Part shown: positions 27,212 to 36,716 of the stretch, in pieces
Layout of the letters: each line of letters begins with the position of its first letter
How positions within the stretch are numbered: position 1 is the first letter of the stretch
Assembly: GCF_021729015.1 (NCBI RefSeq)
Contig: NZ_JAJQQZ010000002.1
Span: 558,001-622,000, forward strand
DNA from: Halobacterium rubrum
GTDB taxonomy: Archaea; Halobacteriota; Halobacteria; Halobacteriales; Halobacteriaceae
Direction of reading: 5' to 3'
Length of the DNA: 64,000 nucleotides
Translations under genes and position numbers: made by a program
The notes under the pieces: model-generated
Seen by the model: the letters and a program-made list of their open reading frames with translations, nothing else
Told to the model about the DNA's origin: nothing
Databases searched by the model: none

Positions 27212-27389
27212 CGCCTGCCGGCGCCCGCCCCCGTGAGTGACGCTGGCGGTGGCTGACCGGTCGGTGTCGCCGGGGCTGCGACAGCGAGTCGCGTTTAATA
27301 GCGTGGCGGGCCGCCGTCACAGGTATGGTCCCCCCTCAGACACACACCCCAGCCACTGTCGCCGGCGACAGGCGGCGAGGTGGTCGGCG

Positions 27390-29918
27390 ATGAGTCGGTT
27401 CCTCGAGCGTGCGTTCGGCGTCGTCACCGAGCACAGCGTCGCCGTCGTGGTCGCGATGCTGGTGTTGACGGCGGGCATCGGTGCGGGCGCGACGCAGTTG
27501 AACCTCGACAGAAGTGCCAGCGGGTCGAGCATCGGCGAGGACACAGAAGTCGTCCAGAAGCAGGGCTACATCCAGTCCGCGTACGTCAACGAGACCAGCG
27601 ACCGCAGCGACGGGCCGAGCCCCGCGTCGGCGTACGTGCGCGTCGACGGTGGCGACGACGGGAACGCCCTGTCGAAGGAGGCACTCGTGGCGTCCCTCGA
27701 GTACCAGCGTGCGGCGCTGGACAACGAGTCGCTGGCCGCGGCGCTCGGCGACCGGCCGGTGCAGGGCGTGGCGAACCTCGTCGCGAAGCGCGCGGCCGGC
27801 GACCAGTCGGCGTCGCTGGCCGACCAGCAGGCCGCACTGGCCGCGGCGTCCGAGCGCGAGGTCGAGTCGCTCGTCGAGTCCGTCCTCTCGCCTGATTCGC
27901 CGGCGCTGGCGTTGCTCCCGGCTGACTACGAGCCGGGCACGGCGAGCGCCGAGAGCCACCGGGTGGTGTTCCAGCTCGCCGCCGACGGCGACGCAGAGCG
28001 GTCCGCGGCCACCGCGGCGCTCTACGACGCCACCGGCGAGTACGGCAGCGCCGAGGTGTTCACCGTGGGCGAGCAGGCGTCGGCGAACGCCGTGAGTCTG
28101 CTGCCCGAACTCGTCGAGTTCGTCGTCCCCATCTCGCTGCTCGTCATCCTCGTGGTGCTGGCGTTCGCGTACCGTGACCTCGTCGACGTCCTCGTCGGGT
28201 TCACGGGCGTCGTGGTGTCGGTCGTCTGGATGTTCGGCATCCTCGGCTGGCTGGACATTCCTGCCAGCCTCACCATCGTCGTCGGGCCGGTGCTCATCGT
28301 CGGGCTGAGCGTCGACTACGGGCTGCACGTGTTCATGCGGCATCGCGAGGAACGCGGCAGCGACGAAGCGATCCGGCCGCCGATGGCGCGCGGGCTGTCG
28401 TCGGTCGCCGTCGCGCTGACGCTAGTGACGCTGACTGCCGCCGTCGGCTTCATGGCCAACGCCACGAGCGATCTCGGCACGGTCAAGGACCTCGCGTACG
28501 GCGTGACGCTCGGCGTACTGTCGACGTTCGTCGTGTCGGTCACGCTCGTCCCCGCGCTGAAGGTGACGCTGGACTCGCTGCTGGAGCGGTTCGGGTTCGA
28601 CCGCCGGAAGCGAGCGCTCGGGAAGACGCCGCGGCTCGAACCCCTGCTGGCGGGCGGTGCGGCGCTCGCGCGCCGCGCTGCACCGGTCGTGCTCGTCGTC
28701 GCCGTCGTGTCGGGTGCCGCTGCCGGCGCTGCCTGGGGCGACCTCGAACGGAAGTCCTTCCAGGAGCCCGACGTCGAGGTCGCCGAGTGGAAGCAAAACC
28801 TCCCGGACCCGGTCGGCTGGGAGGTCTCCGCGTACAGCGAGAACCGCCACTACGTCGACGACACGTACCGGGCGGCCGACGAGGCCGACCGTACGCGGTC
28901 GACGATACTGATAGAACATCCCGACGGGGCTGCCGACCCCGCTGTGCTGGCGACCGTCGACCGCGTGACCAACGCGGCCGGCGACTACGACCCCGTGCTC
29001 GAGCGCGGCGGCAGCGTCCCGGTCGTCTCCCCGCTGACGGTGCTGTCGTCGGTCGCGGCCGAGGACGAGGCGGTCGCCGAGACGCTCGCCGACGCCGACA
29101 CTGACGGCGACGGCGTCCCGGACCGGAACGTGGCCGGGGTCTACGACGCGCTCTACGAGGCGGCGCCCGACCGCGCCAGCCGCGTCGTCGACCGGACGCC
29201 CGACGGTGGCTACCAGTCCGTGCGCGTCGTCGTGCCGATTCGGCCGGACGCCAGCACCGTCGAACAGGGCAACGCCGTACTCGCGCTCTCGGACGCCGTC
29301 GAACGCGGCGACGTCTCCGTGGTCGGCGTCGGCGGCGGCACGCTGAGCGTCGTCGTCGGCGACATCCTCTCGGCGAACATCCTCGAGACGATGCTGCTGG
29401 CGCTCGCCGGCGTCACCGTCCTGCTGACCGCCGTCTACCGGCTGCTGGTCGGGAGCGCGACGCTCGGGCTGGTGACCAGTATCCCCATCGGGATGGTCAC
29501 GGCGCTCGTCGTCGCCGGCATGTGGGTCCTGAACGTCCCGCTGACGGTGAACACGGCGCTGCTGTTGAGCCTCATCATCGGGCTCGGCATCGACTACAAC
29601 ATCCACGTCAGCGACCGGTTCGCCGAGGAGTACGCGGCCGGGCTGTCGGTCGACGAGGCGCTCGTCGAGGCCACCACGGGCACCGGCGGCGCACTCCTCG
29701 GGAGCACGCTCACGTCTGTCGGCGCGTTCCTGGCGCTGCTGTTGACGCCCATCCCGCTACTCCAGGACTTCGGCGTGCTCGTGACGCTCGCGCTCACGTC
29801 GTCGCTGGTCGTCTCCGTCTACCTGCTCCCGAGCCTGCTCGCGCTCTGGGCGGCGCACGCGCCGGACGCCGCGACCGCCGCCGTCGGCGGCGCTGCCCCC
29901 GCGCCCGCCGACGACTGA
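27390..29918 (+). CDS. RND/MMPL-family transporter
   Basis: An 842-residue membrane protein of the RND superfamily (HAE3/MMPL-like) with two halves, each an N-terminal helix, a large external loop and a five- to six-helix bundle. The conserved bundle motifs VGLSVDYGLHVFMRHREE (first half) and IGLGIDYNIHVSDRFAEE (second half) carry the Asp-Tyr pair of this group. External loops are highly acidic. A TATA-like gtttaata lies at about 27293-27300. The start at 27390 gives a proper amphipathic N-terminus; upstream codons encode an unlikely basic tail. Substrate unknown; lipids or hydrophobic molecules are usual for the family. Confidence 0.85.
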   Translation: MSRFLERAFGVVTEHSVAVVVAMLVLTAGIGAGATQLNLDRSASGSSIGEDTEVVQKQGYIQSAYVNETSDRSDGPSPASAYVRVDGGDDGNALSKEALVASLEYQRAALDNESLAAALGDRPVQGVANLVAKRAAGDQSASLADQQAALAAASEREVESLVESVLSPDSPALALLPADYEPGTASAESHRVVFQLAADGDAERSAATAALYDATGEYGSAEVFTVGEQASANAVSLLPELVEFVVPISLLVILVVLAFAYRDLVDVLVGFTGVVVSVVWMFGILGWLDIPASLTIVVGPVLIVGLSVDYGLHVFMRHREERGSDEAIRPPMARGLSSVAVALTLVTLTAAVGFMANATSDLGTVKDLAYGVTLGVLSTFVVSVTLVPALKVTLDSLLERFGFDRRKRALGKTPRLEPLLAGGAALARRAAPVVLVVAVVSGAAAGAAWGDLERKSFQEPDVEVAEWKQNLPDPVGWEVSAYSENRHYVDDTYRAADEADRTRSTILIEHPDGAADPAVLATVDRVTNAAGDYDPVLERGGSVPVVSPLTVLSSVAAEDEAVAETLADADTDGDGVPDRNVAGVYDALYEAAPDRASRVVDRTPDGGYQSVRVVVPIRPDASTVEQGNAVLALSDAVERGDVSVVGVGGGTLSVVVGDILSANILETMLLALAGVTVLLTAVYRLLVGSATLGLVTSIPIGMVTALVVAGMWVLNVPLTVNTALLLSLIIGLGIDYNIHVSDRFAEEYAAGLSVDEALVEATTGTGGALLGSTLTSVGAFLALLLTPIPLLQDFGVLVTLALTSSLVVSVYLLPSLLALWAAHAPDAATAAVGGAAPAPADD

Positions 29919-29972
29919 CCCGACAGCACGGGCGACAGTTCGCGCCCGCTGTCGCCACCCCCGGCCTGTCGC

Positions 29973-30956
29973 TCAGAGCCAGCTCTCGCGGCGAAAGTAC
30001 ACCAGCAGAATCCCCGCCGTCGCCGCCATGCCCACCATCACGGCGGGGTAGCCGTACGCCCACCCCAGTTCCGGCATGCTCAGGGGACTGCCCGAGAAGT
30101 TCATCCCGTAGACGCCGGCGACGAACGTCAGCGGGAGGATGATGGTCGCGACCACGGTCAGCGTCTTCATCACGTCGTTGGTGGACATCGAGAGCGCGTT
30201 CAGGTAGATGTCGCGCGCGCCGCTGGCGAGGTCGCGGTAGGTCTCCGTGAGGTCGACGAGCTGGACGAGGTGGTCGTAGACGTCCCGGTAGTACTTCTCG
30301 GTCGACGGCTGGACGTGCGCCGGGTCGCCGCGCGCGAGCACGCCCACGGCGTCCCGCGTCGGCCAGAGGAGCCGGCGGACCGACAGCAGGTCCCGGCGCA
30401 GGTCGTTGATGCGTTCGAGCAGGTTCTCGTCGCCGGCGGCCGCCGTGACCTCGTTCTCGACGGCCTCGATGTCGTCCTCGATGTCGTCGAGGATGCCGTA
30501 GTAGTCGTCGACGATGCGGTCGATGCCGCGGTAGGCGGTGAAGTCCGGGCCGTTGGCGAGCAGCCGGGGGTCCTCTCGGGTCACGCGCGCCCGGACGGCG
30601 TCGATGGCGTCGACGCGCTCGGGTTCGACGGTGAGCAGCCAGTCGTCGCCGAAGAAGAACCCGACCGTGAGCGCGCGGAGTTCGTCGGCGAACGCGACGT
30701 CGCCGTGCCGCAGCGAGGCGGCTTTCACGAGCGCGAACGTGTGGTCGTCGAACTCCTCGACCTTCGGGCGGACGTCCCCGCGAACGTCCTCGACTTCGAG
30801 TGCGTGGAGGTCGTAGCCGGCTGCGAGTTCGTCGAGTTCGTCCTCGTCCGGGTCGACGACCCGCACCCAGGTGGTGCCGGGGTCGTCGCGGGCGTCCACC
30901 GGGTCGTCGCGCGAATCGTGGCCGTCGGTGTCGAAGACGACGGTGTCGACGGTCAC
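29973..30956 (-). CDS. corA: CorA-type magnesium/cobalt transporter
   Basis: A 327-residue divalent-cation channel with a large N-terminal cytoplasmic domain, a long stalk helix (VYDHLVQLVDLTETYRDLAS) and two C-terminal helices. The first ends in the family hallmark YGMNF near residue 287, and a short basic tail follows. The ATG at 30954-30956 overlaps the stop of the small membrane-protein gene upstream (ATGA), so the two are co-translated. It is convergent with the RND transporter gene. Confidence 0.93.
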   Translation of the reverse strand: MTVDTVVFDTDGHDSRDDPVDARDDPGTTWVRVVDPDEDELDELAAGYDLHALEVEDVRGDVRPKVEEFDDHTFALVKAASLRHGDVAFADELRALTVGFFFGDDWLLTVEPERVDAIDAVRARVTREDPRLLANGPDFTAYRGIDRIVDDYYGILDDIEDDIEAVENEVTAAAGDENLLERINDLRRDLLSVRRLLWPTRDAVGVLARGDPAHVQPSTEKYYRDVYDHLVQLVDLTETYRDLASGARDIYLNALSMSTNDVMKTLTVVATIILPLTFVAGVYGMNFSGSPLSMPELGWAYGYPAVMVGMAATAGILLVYFRRESWL

Positions 30957-31192
30957 GACCCCGCCACCCCCCGGCCGCCGCCGTCCGCTTCCTCCTCGTC
31001 GTCCTGTCGTCCGGTCGTCTGCTCGCGGTCGCCCTCGTCGCGGCCGTCGCCGCCGATGCTGGCGAGTGTGATGCCCACGATGACGGCCGTGACGGTGAAC
31101 GCCCGGCCCGGATAGGGCGTCGCGACGCCGGCGAGGTAGCCGGCGACGCCCGCGGCGGTGAGCGCGACGCCGGCACTGCGCGTCCGGTTCAT
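30953..31192 (-). CDS. small two-helix membrane protein
   Basis: A 79-residue protein with two hydrophobic helices (about residues 6-24 and 31-47: AGVALTAAGVAGYLAGV and FTVTAVIVGITLASIGG) and a charged Asp/Glu/Arg-rich cytoplasmic tail. I do not recognise a named family; similar small proteins are common in haloarchaea. Its stop overlaps the start of corA by 4 nt, suggesting a shared mRNA and perhaps a CorA-accessory role, which is inference only. Confidence 0.7.
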   Translation of the reverse strand: MNRTRSAGVALTAAGVAGYLAGVATPYPGRAFTVTAVIVGITLASIGGDGRDEGDREQTTGRQDDEEEADGGGRGVAGS

Positions 31193-31230
31193 GGTTGCGG
31201 CTCGCTCCCGACCGGCAAAAAGCCCGGTCC

Positions 31231-31713
31231 CTACTCGCCGGGGGTCCGCTCGCCCTGGTAGCTGCCGTCGTAGGTGGCGGCGTGGTCGGCGTCGGCGAGC
31301 ACGAGCTGGGCGACGCGCGCGCCGCGCTCGAGTTCGACCTCGTGGTGGACCTCGAGGAGTCCCTCGCCCTTGCCGGTGTAGCCGGCGTCCCAGACGGCGG
31401 AGTTCAGCATACAGGAGTTCCGCATCAGCGACGACCGGGGGTAGACGAAGCCGACGTGGGCTTCGGGGATGGAGATGGTCTCTGCGTACTGGAGGACGTA
31501 GCCGCCCGGCTGGAGGACGAAGACGTCGCCGTCTTCGCCGGCGTCTGGTTCGACCGGGTCGCGTGCCCCGATGGTCTTGCCGTCCGTCCCGATGCGGCCG
31601 GCTTCGACCTGTTCGAGCACCGCCTCGACGGTGAGGTCGACGCCGTTGGGCTGGACCTGTTCGGCCGCGACGGGGTCGACGTGGTCGGCGACGAACGCAC
31701 CGCTCTCGTACAT
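31231..31713 (-). CDS. dut: dUTPase / dCTP deaminase family enzyme
   Basis: A 160-residue nucleotide hydrolase of the trimeric dUTPase/dCTP-deaminase fold. Motifs are PNGVDLTVEAVLEQ, FVYPRSSLMRNSCMLNSAVWD (residues about 89-109), AGYTGKGEGLLEVHH and a C-terminal YDGSYQGER tail. Haloarchaeal proteins of this form are usually annotated as deoxyuridine triphosphatase, and the Asp in VWDAGYTG supports this, but dCTP deaminase activity cannot be excluded. It is divergent from the halolysin gene across a palindrome. Confidence 0.8.
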   Translation of the reverse strand: MYESGAFVADHVDPVAAEQVQPNGVDLTVEAVLEQVEAGRIGTDGKTIGARDPVEPDAGEDGDVFVLQPGGYVLQYAETISIPEAHVGFVYPRSSLMRNSCMLNSAVWDAGYTGKGEGLLEVHHEVELERGARVAQLVLADADHAATYDGSYQGERTPGE

Positions 31714-31775
31714 GGCTGTGGGTTCGCTGGGGACCGGGTAGCGCTTTCGGTTCCAACCCCAACCCGGTTTATTAC

Positions 31776-31790
31776 AGTTCTCAAAGAACT
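31776..31790. promoter_or_regulatory. palindromic operator candidate between dut and halolysin
   Basis: AGTTCT-CAA-AGAACT is a perfect 6-bp inverted repeat in the 134-bp divergent gap 31714-31847. On its left is a minus-strand TATA-like taataaacc (about 31766-31774). On its right the AT-rich 31791-31819 can serve the protease gene. A regulator bound here could control both. Confidence 0.45.
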
Positions 31791-31847
31791 AATTTACGAA
31801 AAACACTAAAAAATAATAAGTGGGTGTGCGGGGGTCTGTCGTGTGGG

Positions 31848-33425
31848 ATGGCAGACGATACCAACTTCACGAGGCGCAGCTTCCTGACAGCAGCCGGTGC
31901 GGCCGCCGGGTCCGTCGCCTTCGTCGGCGCCGGTGCCGGCAAGTCGGGCGACGGGAAGGGCTCCGACCGCCGCGAGTACATCGTCGGCGTCTCCGGCGTC
32001 GAGGACGACCCCGAGGGGTACGTCAAGCAGCACCTCACGGGCGAGGAAGAAGCCCTCGGCACGAACGAGACGCTGAACACGACCGTCGTCGGCCTGCCGG
32101 AGAACGCCGCCGAGCCCGCCCACGAGAACTTCGTCGAACGGCTCGAGTCCGCCGACTCCGTCAAGTACGTCGAGGAGAACGTCGAGTTCCGGGCGCAGCT
32201 CATGCCCAACGACCCGCGCTACGACGACCAGTACGCCGACCAGCAGGTCAACGCCCCCGAGGCGTGGGACACGACGTTCGGCGACTCCAACGTCACTGTC
32301 GCCGTCGTCGACCAGGGCGTCAAGTACGACCACCCGGACCTCGACGGCAACATGGACGGGTCCGTGTCCAACTACGGGCGGGACTTCGTCGACGACGACA
32401 GCGACCCGTATCCGGACGTACTCAGCGACGAGTACCACGGCACGCACGTCGCCGGCATCGCCGCCGCCGAGATCGACAACGGCGAGGGCGTCACCGGCAT
32501 CGGTAACTCCAGCCTGCTGTCCGGCCGCGCGCTCTCCGAGGAGGGCTCGGGTTCCACGTCGGACATCGCCGACGCCGTCACGTGGGCGGCCGACCAGGGC
32601 GCCGAGGTCATCAACCTCTCGCTCGGTGGGGGCGGCTACACGGACACGATGAAGAATGCCGTCTCGTACGCGACGGACAACGGCTCGCTGGTCGTCGCGG
32701 CGGCCGGCAACGACGGCCAGGGCTCTGTCTCCTACCCGGCGGCGTACAGCGAGTGTCTCGCCGTGAGCGCGCTCGACCCCGACGAGACGCTGGCGTCGTA
32801 CTCGAACTACGGCAGCGACATCGAGCTGGCCGCGCCGGGGACGAACGTCCTCTCGACGTGGACGGCCGACGACTACGACTCTATCTCGGGGACGTCGATG
32901 GCGACTCCGGTGGTCGCGGGCGTCGCGGGGCTCGCGCTCGCACAGTGGGACCTCACGAACACCGAGCTCCGATCCCACCTGAAGAACACGGCTGTCGACG
33001 TCGGCCTGTCCAGTGACGAGCAGGGGTCCGGTCGTGTCGATGCCGGGAACGCAATCACCACCGAGCCCGGCTCGGGTGGCGGTGGCGGCGACGACGGTGG
33101 CGACGGTTCCACGTCGACGACCGTCTCCGACTCGCTGTCGGGTTACTGGGACGACGACTGCTGGTCGTACGCCTACGAGTACACCAGCCCGAGCCAGCTC
33201 GTCCTCGAGCTGGACGGGCCGTCGGACGCCGACTTCGACCTGTACGCGAACACGGGCGTCGACGCCTGCCCGACCACGTCGGACTACGACTACCGGTCGT
33301 GGACGACCGACTCCCAGGAGTCCATCACCATCGACAGCCCGGACACGTCCGCGGACCTGCACGCGCTCGTGGACTCCTACAGCGGCAGCGGCGACTACAC
33401 GCTGACAATCACGGAGTACCAGTAA
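31848..33425 (+). CDS. halolysin-like subtilisin protease (Tat-exported)
   Basis: A 525-residue secreted serine protease. FTRRSFLTAAGAAAGSVAF is a twin-arginine signal. A propeptide (inhibitor I9-like, about 41-115) follows, then the subtilase domain with the triad Asp155 (VAVVDQGVKYDHPDL), His197 (HGTHVAG) and Ser350 (SGTSMATPVVAG), plus the oxyanion Asn in VVAAAGNDGQ. A Gly-rich linker leads to a C-terminal pre-peptidase-type beta domain containing Cys pairs (DDDCWSYAY and GVDACPTTSDYD). Haloarchaeal halolysins are extracellular and often induced in stationary phase. The start at 31848 is fixed by the Tat motif. Confidence 0.93.
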   Translation: MADDTNFTRRSFLTAAGAAAGSVAFVGAGAGKSGDGKGSDRREYIVGVSGVEDDPEGYVKQHLTGEEEALGTNETLNTTVVGLPENAAEPAHENFVERLESADSVKYVEENVEFRAQLMPNDPRYDDQYADQQVNAPEAWDTTFGDSNVTVAVVDQGVKYDHPDLDGNMDGSVSNYGRDFVDDDSDPYPDVLSDEYHGTHVAGIAAAEIDNGEGVTGIGNSSLLSGRALSEEGSGSTSDIADAVTWAADQGAEVINLSLGGGGYTDTMKNAVSYATDNGSLVVAAAGNDGQGSVSYPAAYSECLAVSALDPDETLASYSNYGSDIELAAPGTNVLSTWTADDYDSISGTSMATPVVAGVAGLALAQWDLTNTELRSHLKNTAVDVGLSSDEQGSGRVDAGNAITTEPGSGGGGGDDGGDGSTSTTVSDSLSGYWDDDCWSYAYEYTSPSQLVLELDGPSDADFDLYANTGVDACPTTSDYDYRSWTTDSQESITIDSPDTSADLHALVDSYSGSGDYTLTITEYQ

Positions 33426-33578
33426 CGCACCCCCAGCAGCGACGCAGCACGCGCCGGAACAGCAGTTGACGGGGCCGGCGGCGGCCCCGTTCTGCCGCCA
33501 CTTCTTGCGGTTCGTCCACACGCGTCAAATAAGGGAATACGGGCTGTATAAGGGACAGCCGGGGCTCCTGAAACACGC

Positions 33579-33589
33579 GGGATTTATAA
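33579..33589 (+). promoter_or_regulatory. TATA box of the aconitase gene
   Basis: ggatttataat lies about 27-37 nt before the ATG at 33616, consistent with a leaderless or very short-leader transcript. Confidence 0.6.
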
Positions 33590-33615
33590 TTGTAGAAGCT
33601 CCATCTCGGGACGCT

Positions 33616-35610
33616 ATGGGACAGACGCTCACGGAAAAAATTCTCGATGACCACCTCGTCGAGGGCGACCTGACGCCCGGCGAAGAGATCGGCATCGAGA
33701 TCGACCAGACACTCTCTCAGGACACCACTGGGACCATGGTCTGGCTGCAGTTCGAGGCACTCGAGATGGACGAAGTCCAGACCGAGCTCGCCGCGCAGTA
33801 CTGCGACCACCAGACCTACCAGTTCGACTTCAAGAACACCGACGACCACCGCTTCCTGCGGTCGGCCGCCGGCACCTACGGCGCGTACTTCTCCCGCCCG
33901 GGCAACGGCATCTGCCACAACGTCCACAAGGAGAACTTCGCCGCGCCCGGCAAGACCCTCCTCGGGTCCGACAGCCACACGCCGACCCCCGGCGGTCTCG
34001 GCCAGCTCGCCATCGGCGCGGGCGGCATCGACATCGCCGTCGCGATGGGCGGTGGCGCCTACTACGTCGAGATGCCCGAGGTCGTCAACGTCCGACTCGA
34101 GGGCGAGCTCCCCGAGTGGGCCACCGCGAAAGACGTCATCCTCGAGCTCCTGCGACGCCTCTCCGTGAAAGGCGGCGTCGGCAAGGTGCTGGAGTACACG
34201 GGCCCCGGCGTGGAGTCGCTCTCCGTCCCCGAGCGGACGACCATCACGAACATGGGCACCGAGCTCGGTGCGACGTCTTCTATCTTCCCGACCGACGAGC
34301 GCACGAAAGACTGGATGGCCCGGTTCGACCGCGAGGACGAGTTCGTCGACCTCAGTCCCGACGAGGACGCCGAGTACGCCGACGAGATCGTCGTCGACCT
34401 CTCCGACCTCGAGCCGCTCATCGCCGAACCGTCGATGCCGGACAACGTCGTCCCGGTCCGCGAGGTCGCGGGCCAGGACGTCGAGCAGGTCATCGTCGGC
34501 TCCTGTACGAACGGCGCCTACGAGGACATCCTCCCGGCAGCGAAGATGCTGGAGGACCGCGAGATAGCCAAGCACACCGAGATGATCGTCGCGCCCGGCT
34601 CCAAGCAGGCCTCCGAGATGCTCGCCCGCGAGGGCTGGACGGCCGAGATGATGGCCGCCGGCGTGAACTTCAGTGAGGCGACGTGTGGTGCCTGCATCGG
34701 CATCGGCCACGTGCCCGCCTCCGACTCCGTCTCCCTGCGGACGTTCAACCGGAACTTCGAGGGCCGCTCCGGCATCGAGGACGACTCCGTGTTCCTCTGC
34801 TCGCCGGAGGTCGCGGCCGCCTCCGCCATCAAGGGCGAAATCGTCGACCCCCGAGACCTCGCCGACGAGCTCGGCGACCTCGAGGACCCCGGCTTCCAGA
34901 TGGGCGAGACGTACACCAGCGGCTACGGTGAGGGCGACGCCGACATCATCACGCCCGAGGAGTCCATCGACGACGACCTCATCAAGGGTCCGAACATCTC
35001 CAGCGTGCCCGTCAAGGACCCGCTGGACGCGGACGTGAGCGGTGAGACCCTCCTGAAGATGGAGGACAACATCACGACCGACCACATCATCCCGGCGACC
35101 TCGGACATCCTGAAGTTCCGCTCGAACATCGAGCGGCTCTCCGAGTTCACGCTCTCGCGCATCGACGACACGTTCGCCGAGCGCGCGAAGGCCGCCGACA
35201 GCGGCGTGCTCGTCGCGGGCGAGAACTACGGTCAGGGTTCCTCCCGCGAGCACGCGGCGATGTGCCCGATGTTCCTCGGCGTGGAGGCCGTCCTCGCACA
35301 GAGCTTCGCCCGCATCCACAAGGCGAACCTCTTCAACTTCGGCATCCTGCCGCTGAACATCGACGACGACACGTACGCCCGCATCGAGCAGGGCGACGAC
35401 GTGGAGGTCGTCGACGAGGTCGCGGACGCCGTCGCGTCCGGCCAGGAGGAGTTCACCATCCGGGTGAACGACGACTGGGAGGCGACCGCCACCCTCGACG
35501 CCTCGGAGCGCGAGCGCCGCACGCTCGCCGCCGGTGGCAAGCTGTCGCTGACGAAGCAGCGCCACAGCGAGGAGGACTCCGACTCGGGCGCCACGCCCGC
35601 CGACGACTAG
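33616..35610 (+). CDS. acn: aconitate hydratase
   Basis: A 664-residue TCA-cycle enzyme interconverting citrate and isocitrate with a [4Fe-4S] cluster. Cluster ligands are the Cys in VGSCTNGAYEDI and the pair in ATCGACIGIGHVP. Other aconitase marks are LLGSDSHTPTPGGLGQLAIG, the swivel-domain VLVAGENYGQGSSREHAAM and NITTDHIIPATSDI. Length and the mitochondrial-type arrangement fit haloarchaeal aconitases. The start at 33616 matches the family; an in-frame ATG further upstream would include the promoter. Confidence 0.95.
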   Translation: MGQTLTEKILDDHLVEGDLTPGEEIGIEIDQTLSQDTTGTMVWLQFEALEMDEVQTELAAQYCDHQTYQFDFKNTDDHRFLRSAAGTYGAYFSRPGNGICHNVHKENFAAPGKTLLGSDSHTPTPGGLGQLAIGAGGIDIAVAMGGGAYYVEMPEVVNVRLEGELPEWATAKDVILELLRRLSVKGGVGKVLEYTGPGVESLSVPERTTITNMGTELGATSSIFPTDERTKDWMARFDREDEFVDLSPDEDAEYADEIVVDLSDLEPLIAEPSMPDNVVPVREVAGQDVEQVIVGSCTNGAYEDILPAAKMLEDREIAKHTEMIVAPGSKQASEMLAREGWTAEMMAAGVNFSEATCGACIGIGHVPASDSVSLRTFNRNFEGRSGIEDDSVFLCSPEVAAASAIKGEIVDPRDLADELGDLEDPGFQMGETYTSGYGEGDADIITPEESIDDDLIKGPNISSVPVKDPLDADVSGETLLKMEDNITTDHIIPATSDILKFRSNIERLSEFTLSRIDDTFAERAKAADSGVLVAGENYGQGSSREHAAMCPMFLGVEAVLAQSFARIHKANLFNFGILPLNIDDDTYARIEQGDDVEVVDEVADAVASGQEEFTIRVNDDWEATATLDASERERRTLAAGGKLSLTKQRHSEEDSDSGATPADD

Positions 35611-35622
35611 CTGGATTCTCCG

Positions 35623-35633
35623 TTCTTTCTTTC
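35623..35633 (+). terminator. T-rich terminator after aconitase
   Basis: ttctttctttc begins 12 nt after the aconitase stop, matching the U-tract termination mode of archaeal polymerase. Confidence 0.45.
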
Positions 35634-35773
35634 GACGCAGCGGCAGACAGCGACAGCCACCGCGCCACCACCGGACGGCAGCGGTCCCGGGTCGCTGTGT
35701 GGAGTGAGCGCCTCGGGCCGGTTCGGGTTCGACGGCCGTAGCGACTAAATCGGCGTCACCCCAAGCGGGCAGT

Positions 35774-36271
35774 GTGACGGCCGTTCAGCCCGTCGACGCC
35801 GAGGACGTCCGGGTGCGGCAGGCGACCCGGGCGGACCTCTTAGACGTGTTCCGCATCGAGGAGTCGGTGTTCCCGCAGCCGTGGCCGTACTCGGCGTTCG
35901 AACGCCAGCTCGGCACGCCGGGGTTCCTGGTGGCGGCCGAGGGCGACGGCCCCGGCGGCATCGCGGGGTACGTGGTCGCTGACGAGATCCCCGGGCACGG
36001 CCGGCCGCTCGGGCACGTGAAGAACCTCGCCGTGCGGCCCGAGCGCCGCGGCGAGGGCGTCGCGAAGGCGCTGCTGTCCCGGGGGCTGGCGACGCTGGCG
36101 GGCCAGGGCGCGCGAAGCGTCAAACTCGAGGTCAGGGAGGGCAACGAGGCGGCTCGCGGGCTCTACGACGCCTTCGGCTTCGAGTACTTGCAGACGCTGC
36201 CGCAGTACTACGCGGACGGCGAGGACGCCTACGTGCTGGTTGCGAGCCTCGAGGACCGTGACGGGTTTTAG
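35774..36271 (+). CDS. rimI: RimI-type protein N-acetyltransferase
   Basis: A 165-residue GNAT acetyltransferase of the kind that modifies protein N-termini in archaea. The IEESVFPQPWPYSAFERQL start and the acetyl-CoA loop VRPERRGEGVAKALLSRG are typical, with EVREGNEAARGLYDAFGFEY as the C-terminal strand-helix. The GTG at 35774 is chosen because TATA-like gactaaatc at about 35743-35751 lies at leaderless distance. Confidence 0.88.
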   Translation: MTAVQPVDAEDVRVRQATRADLLDVFRIEESVFPQPWPYSAFERQLGTPGFLVAAEGDGPGGIAGYVVADEIPGHGRPLGHVKNLAVRPERRGEGVAKALLSRGLATLAGQGARSVKLEVREGNEAARGLYDAFGFEYLQTLPQYYADGEDAYVLVASLEDRDGF

Positions 36272-36293
36272 CGGGTAGCCCCAGGGGGGACGT

Positions 36294-36692
36294 ATGGGCT
36301 ACGAGTGTCCGGTCTGTGGCGTCGAGGAGGCCGACGGCGAGCACCTCGCGAACCACGTGGCGTTCACGGCGCTGGTGCGGGGCGGCGACCACGAGGCGTG
36401 GCTCGACGAGCACGTGCCGGACTGGGCCGAGCGCGACCCGGACTCGCTGGCGCCCGAGGTCACCGAGCACGCGACGGAGACGGACAGCGAGCCGGCGACC
36501 GAGCCACACGACCACGACGTGCCGTCGTTCGAGCGCGCGGGCGGGAGTGCCGGCGGCGCCGACCTCTCCGGGGCGGCCGGCGACGTCCTCGAAGAGGCCC
36601 GCGAGCTCACCGAGGCGATGTACGACGACGCCCAGCGCGACGACGGCGATGATAGTGACGGGGCGTCTGGCGCCGACTCCGAAAACGAGTAG
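36294..36692 (+). CDS. DUF5810 zinc-finger-like protein
   Basis: A 132-residue acidic protein whose N-terminus MGYECPVCGVEEADGEHLAN has a CxxC pair and a nearby His for a single zinc-finger-like fold. HVAFTALVRGGDHEAWLDEH follows, then a disordered Asp/Glu-rich half with a helix near residues 95-115. It matches the haloarchaeal DUF5810 family. It is followed 24 nt later by a DUF5809 gene, its usual partner. Function unknown. Confidence 0.75.
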   Translation: MGYECPVCGVEEADGEHLANHVAFTALVRGGDHEAWLDEHVPDWAERDPDSLAPEVTEHATETDSEPATEPHDHDVPSFERAGGSAGGADLSGAAGDVLEEARELTEAMYDDAQRDDGDDSDGASGADSENE

Positions 36693-36716
36693 GGGGTGGC
36701 CGCCGGGGTGGTGGGT

